From an uncultured Saprospiraceae bacterium (GTDB lineage Bacteria > Bacteroidota > Bacteroidia > Chitinophagales > Saprospiraceae): a stretch of DNA of 50,425 bases. Under the pieces are notes generated by a model. It did not search any database, was not told the origin of the DNA, and worked only from the letters and a program-made list of their open reading frames with translations. This document shows, in pieces, positions 1 to 8,253 of this stretch. Location of the stretch: positions 1-50,425 of the forward strand of contig CALCSX010000059.1 in NCBI GenBank assembly GCA_937894165.1, in the 5' to 3' direction. Positions within the stretch are counted from its first letter, which is position 1, and each line of letters starts with the position of its first letter. The position numbers were made by a program, and so were the translations under genes.

Positions 1-15
1 CGCAGTTGAAACCGA

Positions 16-63
16 CAATTAACCATTAACAATTAACAATTAACAATTAACAATTAACAATTA
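16..63. repeat. Short tandem repeat, AT-rich heptamer
   Basis: A run of about six imperfect copies of the heptamer TTAACAA ends directly against the stop codon of the GIY-YIG gene at 64. The first copy is degenerate (aaccatt). The units have no spacers and no dyad symmetry, so this is slippage-type low-complexity DNA and not a CRISPR. It may mark the right boundary of an intergenic repeat that continues to the left of the window. Confidence 0.8.
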
Positions 64-786
64 TCAAAGCCTATATCGTATCGGATTCGCCGCCCCTTGC
101 TTCTTAAACCCTGCCACAGATTTATTCAAATATTTATCTCGAATATCCGGAGCAGCAATACGGCCATTAAAGCCCCAACGATTTTTTCGTTTATTGGTGG
201 GAGTATCGACTGCATACCAGTCCTCAATCTCAAAAACTTCGATTATAATTCCGGTATATTCCGCCAAAGCAAAATGAGTCGTTTTCCTTCTCTTCTCTCC
301 TATCACCCATGCCTGCTTCGTCGCTTCGTAAATATCTTGACCGGAAATTCCACGGGAATATCTCTTGTTGATATTGATAATGATGACGACGTCAGTAAGC
401 TCTGTCAAAGGCGGCGCATTGTGCAACCTGATGACTTCATCCGATGTCATCAAACCCTTGCCGTAAGAATGATGGCCGAGAACTGCATTAGAAAACTCAA
501 AACCAAATCTATTTCCAAAATCGATCAAAGAAGCCTCAATCTCAAATGCCTCTTTCTCTGTCAAGCCATGTCTAATAATCAAATGCTCCACTTCTCTCCC
601 ACCGGCAATGATATCTCGTATCTTATCCAGCTTCAAATTAGAGAAATCACCCTCCACAGCACATTTCAGATGGTTGAAAACACGATTTCCGTAGCCTTTT
701 CCGATATAAAAGGGCATGTTGTCCACCGGATTGATGAGAGCGTAGACGTAGAATTTGAGTTTTTCGGTGGTTAGGTGGTCGAACAT
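64..786 (-). CDS. GIY-YIG nuclease domain protein (LEM-3-like)
   Basis: This 240-aa protein starts with a GIY-YIG nuclease fold. Residues 13-15 (YVY) and 26-31 (FYIGKG) are the two signature strands, R35 follows in the expected helix, and a Glu in the segment EIEASLI (about 82-88) fits the metal-binding glutamate. This arrangement is typical of the LEM-3-like branch, whose members cut DNA. The C-terminal half (about 150-240) has a basic, Trp/Asn-rich block (NRWGF, then NKSVAGFKKQG) that I do not recognise as a named domain. It is the last gene of the minus-strand restriction operon, 11 bases after the HEPN-like gene. Its place behind hsdR suggests an accessory defence nuclease, but that is inference. 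There is no signal peptide, so it should be cytoplasmic. Confidence 0.8.
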   Translation of the reverse strand: MFDHLTTEKLKFYVYALINPVDNMPFYIGKGYGNRVFNHLKCAVEGDFSNLKLDKIRDIIAGGREVEHLIIRHGLTEKEAFEIEASLIDFGNRFGFEFSNAVLGHHSYGKGLMTSDEVIRLHNAPPLTELTDVVIIININKRYSRGISGQDIYEATKQAWVIGEKRRKTTHFALAEYTGIIIEVFEIEDWYAVDTPTNKRKNRWGFNGRIAAPDIRDKYLNKSVAGFKKQGAANPIRYRL

Positions 787-797
787 AGGGAGGGTAT

Positions 798-1253
798 TTA
801 AAATTTTGCATATTTTGAAAGTAGCGCAATATCCTGAATAAGTTTTTCAAATGATTCTTGTGTCCAGTATCTTGGGTGAATGTATCCATGTGCTACACTG
901 TTCCGATTATTCCCTTCATCAGTACTTTTAGAATTTATATAATACATTTTAATCTTCTCTAAAAGTGCGATATATTCAAGATTTTTTGAATTTTCTTTAA
1001 TTGCCAGTTTAATAAGATTTATTCCGACTTGTCTCGTTGATTTAGGTTTTCTGTTTTTATCAAAAATTTCTCGACCATATTCACTAGTGGTAGATCTAAT
1101 AACCTCTTCTAAATAAGTATAAACAAAAGGAGATAATACTGAATAAGATTTTGGAAATTTTTCATATATTTTTTGAACTATGATTAAATCAGGAGCCCAG
1201 TTCCACGCATGGGAATATAAAATAATTTCTTCAAAATATTTTTGAATATTCAT
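798..1253 (-). CDS. Small HEPN-like protein, putative RNase
   Basis: This 151-aa, mostly helical protein is not a family I can name. Residues 117-122 read RNSVAH, followed by G. That matches the R-N-x-x-x-H active-site motif of HEPN domains, many of which are metal-independent RNases in defence and toxin systems. The motif lies near the C-terminus between predicted helices, as usual for HEPN. The gene follows the 180-aa unknown by 28 bases and precedes the GIY-YIG gene by 11, so it is part of the hsd transcript. No separate nucleotidyltransferase antitoxin (the usual MNT partner) is visible next to it. HEPN assignment rests on one short motif plus helix content; RNase activity is a prediction. 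Confidence 0.5.
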   Translation of the reverse strand: MNIQKYFEEIILYSHAWNWAPDLIIVQKIYEKFPKSYSVLSPFVYTYLEEVIRSTTSEYGREIFDKNRKPKSTRQVGINLIKLAIKENSKNLEYIALLEKIKMYYINSKSTDEGNNRNSVAHGYIHPRYWTQESFEKLIQDIALLSKYAKF

Positions 1254-1281
1254 AAAGTAATAATCTGACAGTGATTTTCAA

Positions 1282-1824
1282 TTACTGATATCCTCTCCAA
1301 TGTTCTTCAATCTTCCATAGGGAAATATTATTATCATTAGGATCTATATCCACAGCCGCTTTGAAGTTCAATATTAATAATTCATATTGATCGGAATTCA
1401 ATTTTGACCATCTGATTTGATTCAAATACCTCCATCTCTTTTTGTCGAACAGATATAAACTTTTAAGGATTAAGCTATCAATGGGTGGGTGAACTGCTTT
1501 AACTTTTGGGACATCATGATATCCTCCGATTACAAATAGTGTTTTCAAATATACATTAATAAGTTTTGCAGCAACCCCATGTGTTAAATTCAAATGATTA
1601 ACACTTGCTATTTTGATTATTTCTTCTCTCCAATTTTTATGTTCATTGTCAAAATCCTCAGGTTCTGGTAATGATGAAACTTCAAGAATATTATTTAAAC
1701 TAGATTGTTCTAGTATAGATTTACCAATTTCAACTGAAAACCTACAACCTTTTACACTAGCTGCTCTGCTAGCTGTCCAAACTGCAAATCTTTTTCTGTG
1801 TTCATTTATTTCATACATAATCAT
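1282..1824 (-). CDS. Conserved-looking protein of unknown function coupled to hsdR
   Basis: I do not recognise this 180-aa protein. It is soluble and basic at its start (residues 1-35 include RKRFAVW and the segment ASRAASVKGCRF) and ends with a Trp-rich tail (LWKIEEHWRGYQ). The middle has HPPIDSLIL, followed by Trp- and Lys-rich helices. Its ATG overlaps the hsdR stop codon by one base (TAATG on the minus strand), the arrangement expected for translational reinitiation, so its product should be made with HsdR. No catalytic motif is evident. It could be an accessory or control protein of the restriction system, or a passenger that benefits from hsdR expression. Confidence 0.7.
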   Translation of the reverse strand: MIMYEINEHRKRFAVWTASRAASVKGCRFSVEIGKSILEQSSLNNILEVSSLPEPEDFDNEHKNWREEIIKIASVNHLNLTHGVAAKLINVYLKTLFVIGGYHDVPKVKAVHPPIDSLILKSLYLFDKKRWRYLNQIRWSKLNSDQYELLILNFKAAVDIDPNDNNISLWKIEEHWRGYQ

Positions 1825-4814
1825 TATTTCTCATTCATCCTCTTATACACCTTCTTCATCATAAATTCCTTCACAAAATCTCCAAAAACTTGATCCTCCA
1901 ATATCTTCTCGAAAATATCTTTGTTCTGATCCATACGTCCAATTAACTTATCGATGAATTTGTCATTGAAAGCAAATTTGAAGGTGTCAATTTGATTGAC
2001 ACGGGCTTGTGTCTGCAAGGTTTCATCTTCCATGAGTTCTGCTTCGATCTGGTCAAAGAATAACTTGTCTGCCTCATCGAATTCAGTTCCAAATCTGTCG
2101 TTTATAAAATTTATAATTTCAGAGAGTAAAGCCTCGTCTTCCTTGTCTTTCGTTAATCCGGCATCGGAAGTGCCACTCAATTCTCCGATTTCTCCTTTTA
2201 TTAAATCTATCGACCCTTCCTTTATCTTTTCAAGTCTGTAATATTCCAAAGCTACTTCATCATCTAAGTGCAAAGCCTCTGAAAGTTCTCGTTTGGGCAG
2301 TCTGGTTTGTAATAATTTGGCATAGGCATAGAATTTTTCAAATTCTACATCTATAAAAGGCATAATTTGAGATAAAAAGGCATACAAATTGGTCCAAGTA
2401 CGCAAGCCTTTCTTAAATTCATCACGTTTTTCTTCTTCAGGAATCTCTCTAAAGCGATCAACTGCCGGATCCGTGTAAGCATACAATAATCTTTGATGTT
2501 TTGGGTTATTTAACTTAGTTGCCGGATCAAAATATACATTCGCGAATGCTTGAATTTCTCGTTCCCAATATATTTGTTCTTTATCCAATTTGGCTTTTAA
2601 ATCATATAAATGATTTATGTCAGTCTCATCCTTGACAGTAGTAAATTCATAATATGGCTGGAACGAACTTAAAATCGTTTCTCTGTCATTGGCAAAATCT
2701 AGTATAAATGTATTCTCTTTCCCGGGACAAGTTCGGTTCAATCGTGATAAAGTCTGAACAGCCTTAACACCCGAAAGCTTTTTATCAACATACATCGTAT
2801 GGAGTAAAGGCTGATCAAATCCGGTTTGATATTTATCGGCTACAATCAAAATTTTGTATTCATCTCTATCAAAGATTGTGGGCAACTCTTTTTCACTAAA
2901 TCCGGTCATTTCAGGTTCAGAAATGCCTTCCGGAGTATTATCATCTATGATTTTACCTGAAAAGGCCACTAAAATCTTGATTTCATTCTGATAACCTCTA
3001 GATTTTATATATTTTGCTACCTCTTCATAGTACCTTTTGGCATGTAATCTAGAGCCGCAGACTAACATTGCCTTGGCTTTACCTCCAATTTTCTTCGCTA
3101 CAATATTTCTGAAATGCTCAATGATTATTTCAGTTTTCTGAGAAAGATTATGTGGATGAAGTGCAACATATTTTCCGATGGCTTTGGACGCTTTCTTTTT
3201 ATTTAGATGTGGATCGTCCTGTATAGCCTTCGTTAATTTATAATAAAGTTCATAGGTGGTATAATTCTGTAACACATCAAGAATAAATCCTTCTTCGATG
3301 GCCTGTCTCATAGAATATAGATGGAATGGCTCCGGCTTTCCGTTTTTATCTTTGTCTCCGAAAACTTGCAATGTTTTATATTTCGGTGTTGCAGTAAAAG
3401 CAAAGAAGGAAATATTAGGTTGCTGTCCACGTGTGAAGGCAGAACGTTCTACCTGCTCTCTTATAAAATCATCACCTGTGTAGTCCTCTTCTAAATCATT
3501 TTGGATAGCATCTTCTAAAGACTTAGATGCCAATACCTCTTTTAACTTTTTACTTGCTTCGCCACCTTGTGAGCTATGTGCTTCGTCTATTATTACTGCA
3601 TATTTGCGATCCGGCAAGTCCCCTACTTTATCGATTATAAATGGAAATTTCTGAAGTGTAGTAATTATTATATTGGTGCCGTAACCCAAAGCAGCGGCGA
3701 GTTGATTACTGTCTTTATCTATTTTCTGAACTACACCGGTTTTATGTTCAAACTGATAAATTGTATTCTGTAATTGTTGATCCAGAACTTTTCGATCTGT
3801 TATCACAATAACAGTGTCGAAAATTCTTTCATTAGATTCATTGTGTAAGCTTGACAATCGATAAGCCAACCATGCTATGGAATTACTTTTTCCGGAACCG
3901 GCGGAGTGCTGGATTAAATAATTTTTGCCCGGACCCACTTCCAGAACTTTTTCACCTATCTTTCTAACAGCATCCAATTGATGATATCTCGGAAAGATTA
4001 ATTTCTCTTTTTTGTAGATTTTTCCATCTGATTCAAATTCTTCAGATTGTAAATGCACAAATCGTTGAATTATTTCTAACCATGAATCCTTTTGTAGGAT
4101 ATTTTCCCAAAAATAAGCTGTTCTATATCCATCGGGATTAATTGGATTCCCCTTCCCGTTATTGCTTCCTTGATTGAATGGCAGCCAATATGTCCTGCTA
4201 CCATCCAATTTTGTACACATAAATACTTCGTCTTGATCAACTGCAAAGTGCACCAAAGCTCTTTTTTTGAAGGCAAAGAGAATTTCTCTATTATCTCGAG
4301 TGCTGCTGTATTGTTTTAGCGCATTGCCAACATTCTGACCTGTAAATTGATTTTTCAATTCTAATGTTGCAACCGGGATTCCGTTAAGAGAAAGTAAAAC
4401 ATCAACAGAATTTTTGACTTTATTGCTGTAATAAACCTGCCGATAAACCTTCAGATTATTCTTATTATAAAGTTCAATCGCATCAGGGTTTAAACCGGAA
4501 GCAGGCTGGAAATAAGCCATTTGAAAACGAACACCATAATCAACGAATCCATTTCTCAGCACATCCAAACTACCTCTTAAATCTAATTCCTTATACAGTC
4601 GTTGTAAAACACGATATTCTGTATCGATGCCATGGATTGCAGCTATTTTATCCCATCTTAAAGGTTGTGATTCCTTAAGGAAATCAATAAGTTCTTCAGG
4701 AAAAAATCCCAGTTCAGGGTTGTAATCGGATGCATTACCTTCTGTATAGCTTCCATAAGCTACAAGAGATTGTACTAAAGCCGATTCAAATGTATTTTCG
4801 GTTGTAATGCTCAT
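1824..4814 (-). CDS. hsdR: Type I restriction enzyme, motor/nuclease subunit HsdR
   Basis: This 996-aa protein is the translocase and nuclease subunit of a type I restriction-modification enzyme. Domains in order are: an N-terminal PD-(D/E)xK nuclease with D138 (SVDVLL) and E152-x-K154 (LELKN); a helicase lobe with Walker A HSAGSGKS at 303-310 and the DEAH box at 410-413; motif III-like FTATPK near 472; a second RecA lobe with the TGFDQP and LSRLNR segments; and a helical C-terminus for HsdM/HsdS docking. Length is normal for the family and no inactivating change is seen. Its ATG overlaps the stop of the RAYT gene (ATGA, 4811-4814), so the transposase gene sits between hsdS and hsdR. The restriction function should be intact, though the upstream palindrome may reduce its transcription. 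Confidence 0.96.
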   Translation of the reverse strand: MSITTENTFESALVQSLVAYGSYTEGNASDYNPELGFFPEELIDFLKESQPLRWDKIAAIHGIDTEYRVLQRLYKELDLRGSLDVLRNGFVDYGVRFQMAYFQPASGLNPDAIELYNKNNLKVYRQVYYSNKVKNSVDVLLSLNGIPVATLELKNQFTGQNVGNALKQYSSTRDNREILFAFKKRALVHFAVDQDEVFMCTKLDGSRTYWLPFNQGSNNGKGNPINPDGYRTAYFWENILQKDSWLEIIQRFVHLQSEEFESDGKIYKKEKLIFPRYHQLDAVRKIGEKVLEVGPGKNYLIQHSAGSGKSNSIAWLAYRLSSLHNESNERIFDTVIVITDRKVLDQQLQNTIYQFEHKTGVVQKIDKDSNQLAAALGYGTNIIITTLQKFPFIIDKVGDLPDRKYAVIIDEAHSSQGGEASKKLKEVLASKSLEDAIQNDLEEDYTGDDFIREQVERSAFTRGQQPNISFFAFTATPKYKTLQVFGDKDKNGKPEPFHLYSMRQAIEEGFILDVLQNYTTYELYYKLTKAIQDDPHLNKKKASKAIGKYVALHPHNLSQKTEIIIEHFRNIVAKKIGGKAKAMLVCGSRLHAKRYYEEVAKYIKSRGYQNEIKILVAFSGKIIDDNTPEGISEPEMTGFSEKELPTIFDRDEYKILIVADKYQTGFDQPLLHTMYVDKKLSGVKAVQTLSRLNRTCPGKENTFILDFANDRETILSSFQPYYEFTTVKDETDINHLYDLKAKLDKEQIYWEREIQAFANVYFDPATKLNNPKHQRLLYAYTDPAVDRFREIPEEEKRDEFKKGLRTWTNLYAFLSQIMPFIDVEFEKFYAYAKLLQTRLPKRELSEALHLDDEVALEYYRLEKIKEGSIDLIKGEIGELSGTSDAGLTKDKEDEALLSEIINFINDRFGTEFDEADKLFFDQIEAELMEDETLQTQARVNQIDTFKFAFNDKFIDKLIGRMDQNKDIFEKILEDQVFGDFVKEFMMKKVYKRMNEK

Positions 4815-5353
4815 ATTGAATAAAATTTATCCTCCGTCCAATTCTGCGGATTGTCGATGATATAATCTGAAATACGTTGGTAATCCGAGTCATTTTGTAT
4901 AATGTGGTCGTGAAATCTTGATTGCCAGCCATTCTCAAATTCCAATCGATTGGCGTGTTTGGTCACAGCAGATTTGTATGATCCGATAATTGATGAAACC
5001 GTGTTTTTTCCAATATTTTGGAAACGGTTTTGTCCAATTGTCGATTCTAAAGGGATTTGTTCAGGGGATTGTTGATTAATAGGTTTGTCCAAAATCAATA
5101 TCCCATGAATATGGTTGGGCATAATCACAAAATCACCCAATTCAACAAATTGTGCATGGTGAGGTATTTCGTGCCACAAAATGTTGGCAATAACACCCAA
5201 AGGTGACAAATTCATTTTTCGATTGTTGATTTCCCCAAAAAAATGTTCCCTATTTTTCGTACAAATGGTAATATAATACGCTCCGTTCCATCCGTAATCC
5301 CACCATTGAGCTCGGGCTGATGCGATGCGGTATTTATTTTTGTATCTGTCCAT
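4811..5353 (-). CDS. REP-associated tyrosine transposase (RAYT, Y1/IS200-like family)
   Basis: This 180-aa single-strand DNA transposase of the HUH/Y1 family has HIH at residues 81-83 (in IMPNHIHGIL) and the probable catalytic Tyr164 in DYIIDNPQNW, the typical RAYT placement. The frame is open further upstream to 5446, but that stretch is encoded by the perfect palindrome at 5377-5440. I therefore start at MDRYKNKYR (5353), which matches the usual N-terminus. RAYT proteins are known to act on short palindromes (REP/BIME) found beside their genes, and such a palindrome lies 24 bases upstream here. The gene lies inside the hsd operon between hsdS and hsdR and its TGA overlaps the hsdR ATG. It is not flanked by insertion-sequence ends. 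Confidence 0.93.
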   Translation of the reverse strand: MDRYKNKYRIASARAQWWDYGWNGAYYITICTKNREHFFGEINNRKMNLSPLGVIANILWHEIPHHAQFVELGDFVIMPNHIHGILILDKPINQQSPEQIPLESTIGQNRFQNIGKNTVSSIIGSYKSAVTKHANRLEFENGWQSRFHDHIIQNDSDYQRISDYIIDNPQNWTEDKFYSI

Positions 5354-5376
5354 ATTTTTCTTTGATAATTGATTCT

Positions 5377-5440
5377 GTGGTTGTTGTTTTTTATGTAGAG
5401 ACAGGGCATGCCCTGTCTCTACATAAAAAACAACAACCAC
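5377..5440. repeat. Perfect 64-bp palindrome between hsdS and the RAYT gene
   Basis: Every base from 5377 to 5408 pairs with its partner between 5409 and 5440, giving a 32-bp stem with no loop spacer and the centre GCATGC. The inner part is GC-rich (agacagggc) and the outer part has T6 and A6 tracts. It begins two bases after the hsdS stop codon and ends 23 bases before the chosen RAYT start. In RNA it would form a very stable hairpin in the hsdS-hsdR transcript and could attenuate transcription. In single-stranded DNA it is a plausible substrate for the adjacent RAYT. Confidence 0.95.
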
Positions 5441-5442
5441 TA

Positions 5443-6732
5443 TCACGTTACCCTAACTTTTCCCGTTACCACCTCACTAATCAAAGCTGTGCGGTATTCG
5501 GTCAATAATTCAATTAATTTTTCAGTTTTGGATTTTTTGATAGCTATACGGTCACATTCGGTTTCGATAAAGTCTACAATGGATAGTTGTTCTTCGATTC
5601 CAGGAAAAGGAATAGGAACATTTAAAACCTCTTCTTGTCCAATATTTTTCATACTGGGACTTGTACCAGTAGCTAACGTGAAAAGTAGCTTTCTAAAGCT
5701 CATTGACTTTAATACAAAACTCAGCCATTTTGAATCAATCTTGATTTCTGAATGAAATATTGTTTGCCAAAGTCTGTCTGGTAGAAATAAATGTGGATAG
5801 TCTTTATCAACATATCCAGATGCTCCAACTAAATCTGGTGTATTCATTCTACTAATTATTATCATTCCCTTTTTAGGATTTATTCTAGCTCTTTTAAGTT
5901 CACTCTGATTAAGAATTAACTTATTTTCATCAGGCCGAAAAGTATAATCATATACACAGCTAGTTTTCAAAATACCATACTGACCTTCTAATATAGGATT
6001 GTCAAGTGAATTTACACTAACACCTGATTCAAAACCTTTGATAATATATTTCAATCTCTTCACCTTCCAATGCTTTGGAATAATGGACTTGGGTGAAGGC
6101 GATGAGTCCCTCAACCATTCAATGCCTGAATCCTTCATAGGCACCTTCGAATTAATGCCCTTGGTTACTGCTTGGTTAATGATGGAGGTTTTTTCTTCGT
6201 CGTATAGTTCAAGAAGACGTTTTTTGTTGGCAATCAGTTCGTCTATCTCGGCTGTTTTGCGGTCAAGGTAGTGGGCAATGGCGGATTGTTCTTCAACTGA
6301 ATTAGGGATTACGAAAGGTATTTGACTTAATACTTCTTGTGTCATACTTGGAACGGCTGATCCATATTTATGTAAATCAAAATTTATTGTTGTGCATAAA
6401 TAGTAGAATAGTTTTGGATGTACATTCTGATTAATTTCAGTATAATAAGCAGTATCAACTGACCAAAACGGTGATTCAATAAATTGTGGCTTATCTATTG
6501 TCCCTTTCCTGCCGAGGATTACGGAAGGACCTTTATGGAGATAATTGTTTGCTTTTCCAAAAGCCCCACCTGTACCAATTATTGGATAATCACCATTATC
6601 ATCCCACACTTTTTTATGGTCCTGACCGTTGCCTATTTTTGCTAATCTTTTCAACTTCTTAACCTCCCAATGCTCTGGAATCTCCCCAATCCATTCAACC
6701 CCAGAATCTTTATATGAATCGTATTTTATCAT
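5443..6732 (-). CDS. hsdS: Type I restriction enzyme specificity subunit HsdS
   Basis: This 429-aa protein selects the DNA target for both modification and restriction. It has the standard two-fold repeat: target recognition domain 1 starts after DSGVEWIGEIPEHW (residues 9-22) and ends in the conserved helix around 146-190 (EEQSAIAHYLDRKTAEID). Domain 2 starts at DSGIEW (201-206) with IPKHWKVKRLK and ends in a second long helix (EEQLSIVDFIETE). The two recognition domains differ from each other, so a bipartite asymmetric target is expected; its sequence cannot be read here. The ATG overlaps the TGA of the 129-aa gene (6729-6732). No extra partial hsdS copies or inverted repeats for phase variation are seen in the window. 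Confidence 0.96.
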   Translation of the reverse strand: MIKYDSYKDSGVEWIGEIPEHWEVKKLKRLAKIGNGQDHKKVWDDNGDYPIIGTGGAFGKANNYLHKGPSVILGRKGTIDKPQFIESPFWSVDTAYYTEINQNVHPKLFYYLCTTINFDLHKYGSAVPSMTQEVLSQIPFVIPNSVEEQSAIAHYLDRKTAEIDELIANKKRLLELYDEEKTSIINQAVTKGINSKVPMKDSGIEWLRDSSPSPKSIIPKHWKVKRLKYIIKGFESGVSVNSLDNPILEGQYGILKTSCVYDYTFRPDENKLILNQSELKRARINPKKGMIIISRMNTPDLVGASGYVDKDYPHLFLPDRLWQTIFHSEIKIDSKWLSFVLKSMSFRKLLFTLATGTSPSMKNIGQEEVLNVPIPFPGIEEQLSIVDFIETECDRIAIKKSKTEKLIELLTEYRTALISEVVTGKVRVT

Positions 6733-7118
6733 GAATTTTCATGTTTGTAGAGCCAGCCACGAGCCTCAGCATAAGATTTTAATAAAGAAGCTGCTTTCTT
6801 TATACCTTTATTTGAGAGTTGTCTGTAATTTAAACTACAATGACCCTCGAAAGGCACATTGTCTTCTAAAACCGGAACTGCGACAGATTCACATTCTCCT
6901 TTATTTACAGCAACAACACCCACACTAACCAAATTTTGACTCTTATAATGTTCAAACGCTTCATATGCTTCGAAAACGTCTCCATTATATACTGATAGTA
7001 AACCTTCGTCTTTTGGAGTAGGCTTGAATGTCTGCGAAGAAAAAACTTGTTGAGAAATGATGTCACCAACCATCCATGTAGGATGAACCTGTCTTAGGAG
7101 TAAAGTGTCTTTATCCAT
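6729..7118 (-). CDS. Unknown small protein of the hsdM-hsdS cassette
   Basis: This 129-aa soluble protein has no named domain that I can assign. Features that look conserved are the N-terminal LLRQVHPTW, the segment FKPTPKDEGLLSVYNGD, and the C-terminal AEARGWLYK. The composition is that of a compact alpha/beta protein. Its ATG lies inside the end of the 376-aa gene (8-base overlap, 7111-7118) and its stop overlaps the hsdS start, so it is translationally coupled on both sides. I have the impression that similar two-gene pairs occur in unrelated bacteria under the label hypothetical protein, but cannot verify that here. A toxin-antitoxin or immunity role is possible and unproven. Confidence 0.7.
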   Translation of the reverse strand: MDKDTLLLRQVHPTWMVGDIISQQVFSSQTFKPTPKDEGLLSVYNGDVFEAYEAFEHYKSQNLVSVGVVAVNKGECESVAVPVLEDNVPFEGHCSLNYRQLSNKGIKKAASLLKSYAEARGWLYKHENS

Positions 7119-8241
7119 GGATGTCTTTGATTAATTGGATTAATCTGACCCATGCTTCATCTTTATTTAAATCCATACTTTCTGAGATATCATCCTTACT
7201 TTGGGTATTCAATGAGTAATATTCAGCGGTTTGGTTTTCCAAATTAACCATCAATGATATTTCATGATGATTCAAAGTCCATTCAAATTGAATATTTCCT
7301 TCAGGTGTTGGGAAGGTAGCCGGTAGAGGCAAGTTTTCACCATCGTACCATTTGTCAAAAGTTTCCCCTAGCCATTTTATTGAATCAATGTCGAGGGGAT
7401 CTCCTTGCTCACCATCCAACCAGCCTTGTTTAAGTAATGACAATTCTTCCAATCTCGCAGGCACATCCAAATGATCTAAACTTACTGCATCATCTAAGCT
7501 ATCAACTTTTATCAATTTATCGAAAGCATTAAAAGTAGCCACACCTTTTATCAGCACTTTTCTATTGTTTTCCATTTCCACTAATGCGGATTGAAGAATT
7601 TCAAGGTACTCAAGGCTGTATTCTCCTTTTAGTCTTTCTCCTGATGTCGTTTGAATTTCAAATGTTTTTCGGTCTTTGTCCAAAGCAGTGACGATTCCTC
7701 TTATTTCGAAAGGGCTGTTGTATTCTTTCGTCTTTGAGGCAGCTAAAACGAGACGTTTTCTACTATCTTTATCCAAAATAGCCTGTGATTCATTCTTTTT
7801 TCCAAAGTTAATACGTTCATCATCTCTTAAATTACTACCCAATTGATTAAAGTAACCTAACACATTATTAGGCACTAAGTCACTGATTTCCTTGTTCAAA
7901 TGAGCTGATTCAATGGCTTTAGTGATCCTTTGAGGTGCTTCGAGATAATAATCTGTGTTTGCACCCGGAAAAAATCCTTCACTGGGTGCCTTAAGGAATA
8001 TATTTGGAATAGCACTTCCAGGTTCAATACCTTCCAGATCTATAGAAATACCATTTGTAAAGTTTCTAGGAATTCTTTTTCTTTCCGGATTTTTTTCAAG
8101 ATAAATAGCTTTTGCCATTTCGATAGTCATACTTCTTAGTATCATCAAGTCACCCAATAAATTTAAAGGAAAACTGTGATCCTCAAACCGAGTTCCTTCG
8201 TAGCAAGGGGAATATAGTGGAAACCTATGTTTGTTATCCAT
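7111..8241 (-). CDS. Unknown 376-aa protein of the hsdM-hsdS cassette
   Basis: I do not recognise a named family for this 376-aa protein. Three parts can be seen. Residues 1-75 carry a conserved-looking FPLYSPCYEGTRFEDHSFPL followed by a helix and RKRIPRNFTNG. Residues about 175-265 look like a small beta barrel (FEIRGIVTALDKDRKTFEIQ ... VLIKGVATFNAFDKLIKV), perhaps OB-like. Residues about 300-345 hold PATFPTPEGNIQFEW followed by alternating strands. There is no signal peptide, membrane segment or Walker motif. It starts 12 bases after hsdM and overlaps the 129-aa gene by 8 bases. Together the two genes form a cassette inside the restriction operon and might modulate, protect or exploit it. 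Confidence 0.7.
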   Translation of the reverse strand: MDNKHRFPLYSPCYEGTRFEDHSFPLNLLGDLMILRSMTIEMAKAIYLEKNPERKRIPRNFTNGISIDLEGIEPGSAIPNIFLKAPSEGFFPGANTDYYLEAPQRITKAIESAHLNKEISDLVPNNVLGYFNQLGSNLRDDERINFGKKNESQAILDKDSRKRLVLAASKTKEYNSPFEIRGIVTALDKDRKTFEIQTTSGERLKGEYSLEYLEILQSALVEMENNRKVLIKGVATFNAFDKLIKVDSLDDAVSLDHLDVPARLEELSLLKQGWLDGEQGDPLDIDSIKWLGETFDKWYDGENLPLPATFPTPEGNIQFEWTLNHHEISLMVNLENQTAEYYSLNTQSKDDISESMDLNKDEAWVRLIQLIKDIHG

Positions 8242-8253
8242 ATTTTATTGAAT

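Noticed and set aside
16..63. Possible CRISPR array
   Set aside because: The units are seven bases with no spacers, so it is a simple tandem repeat.
97..774. Plus-strand open frame of 225 codons
   Set aside because: It is a shadow of the GIY-YIG gene on the minus strand. Its product has no recognisable domain, while the minus-strand frame has clear GIY-YIG motifs.
4811..5440. Complete insertion sequence
   Set aside because: There is a transposase-like gene but no IS200/IS605 left and right end pair and no TnpB; the single palindrome and the protein type fit a RAYT, which is usually immobile as a gene.
5354..5446. N-terminal extension of the RAYT frame (to 5446)
   Set aside because: The extra 31 codons are read straight from the palindrome; the family N-terminus begins at MDRYKNKYR (5353).
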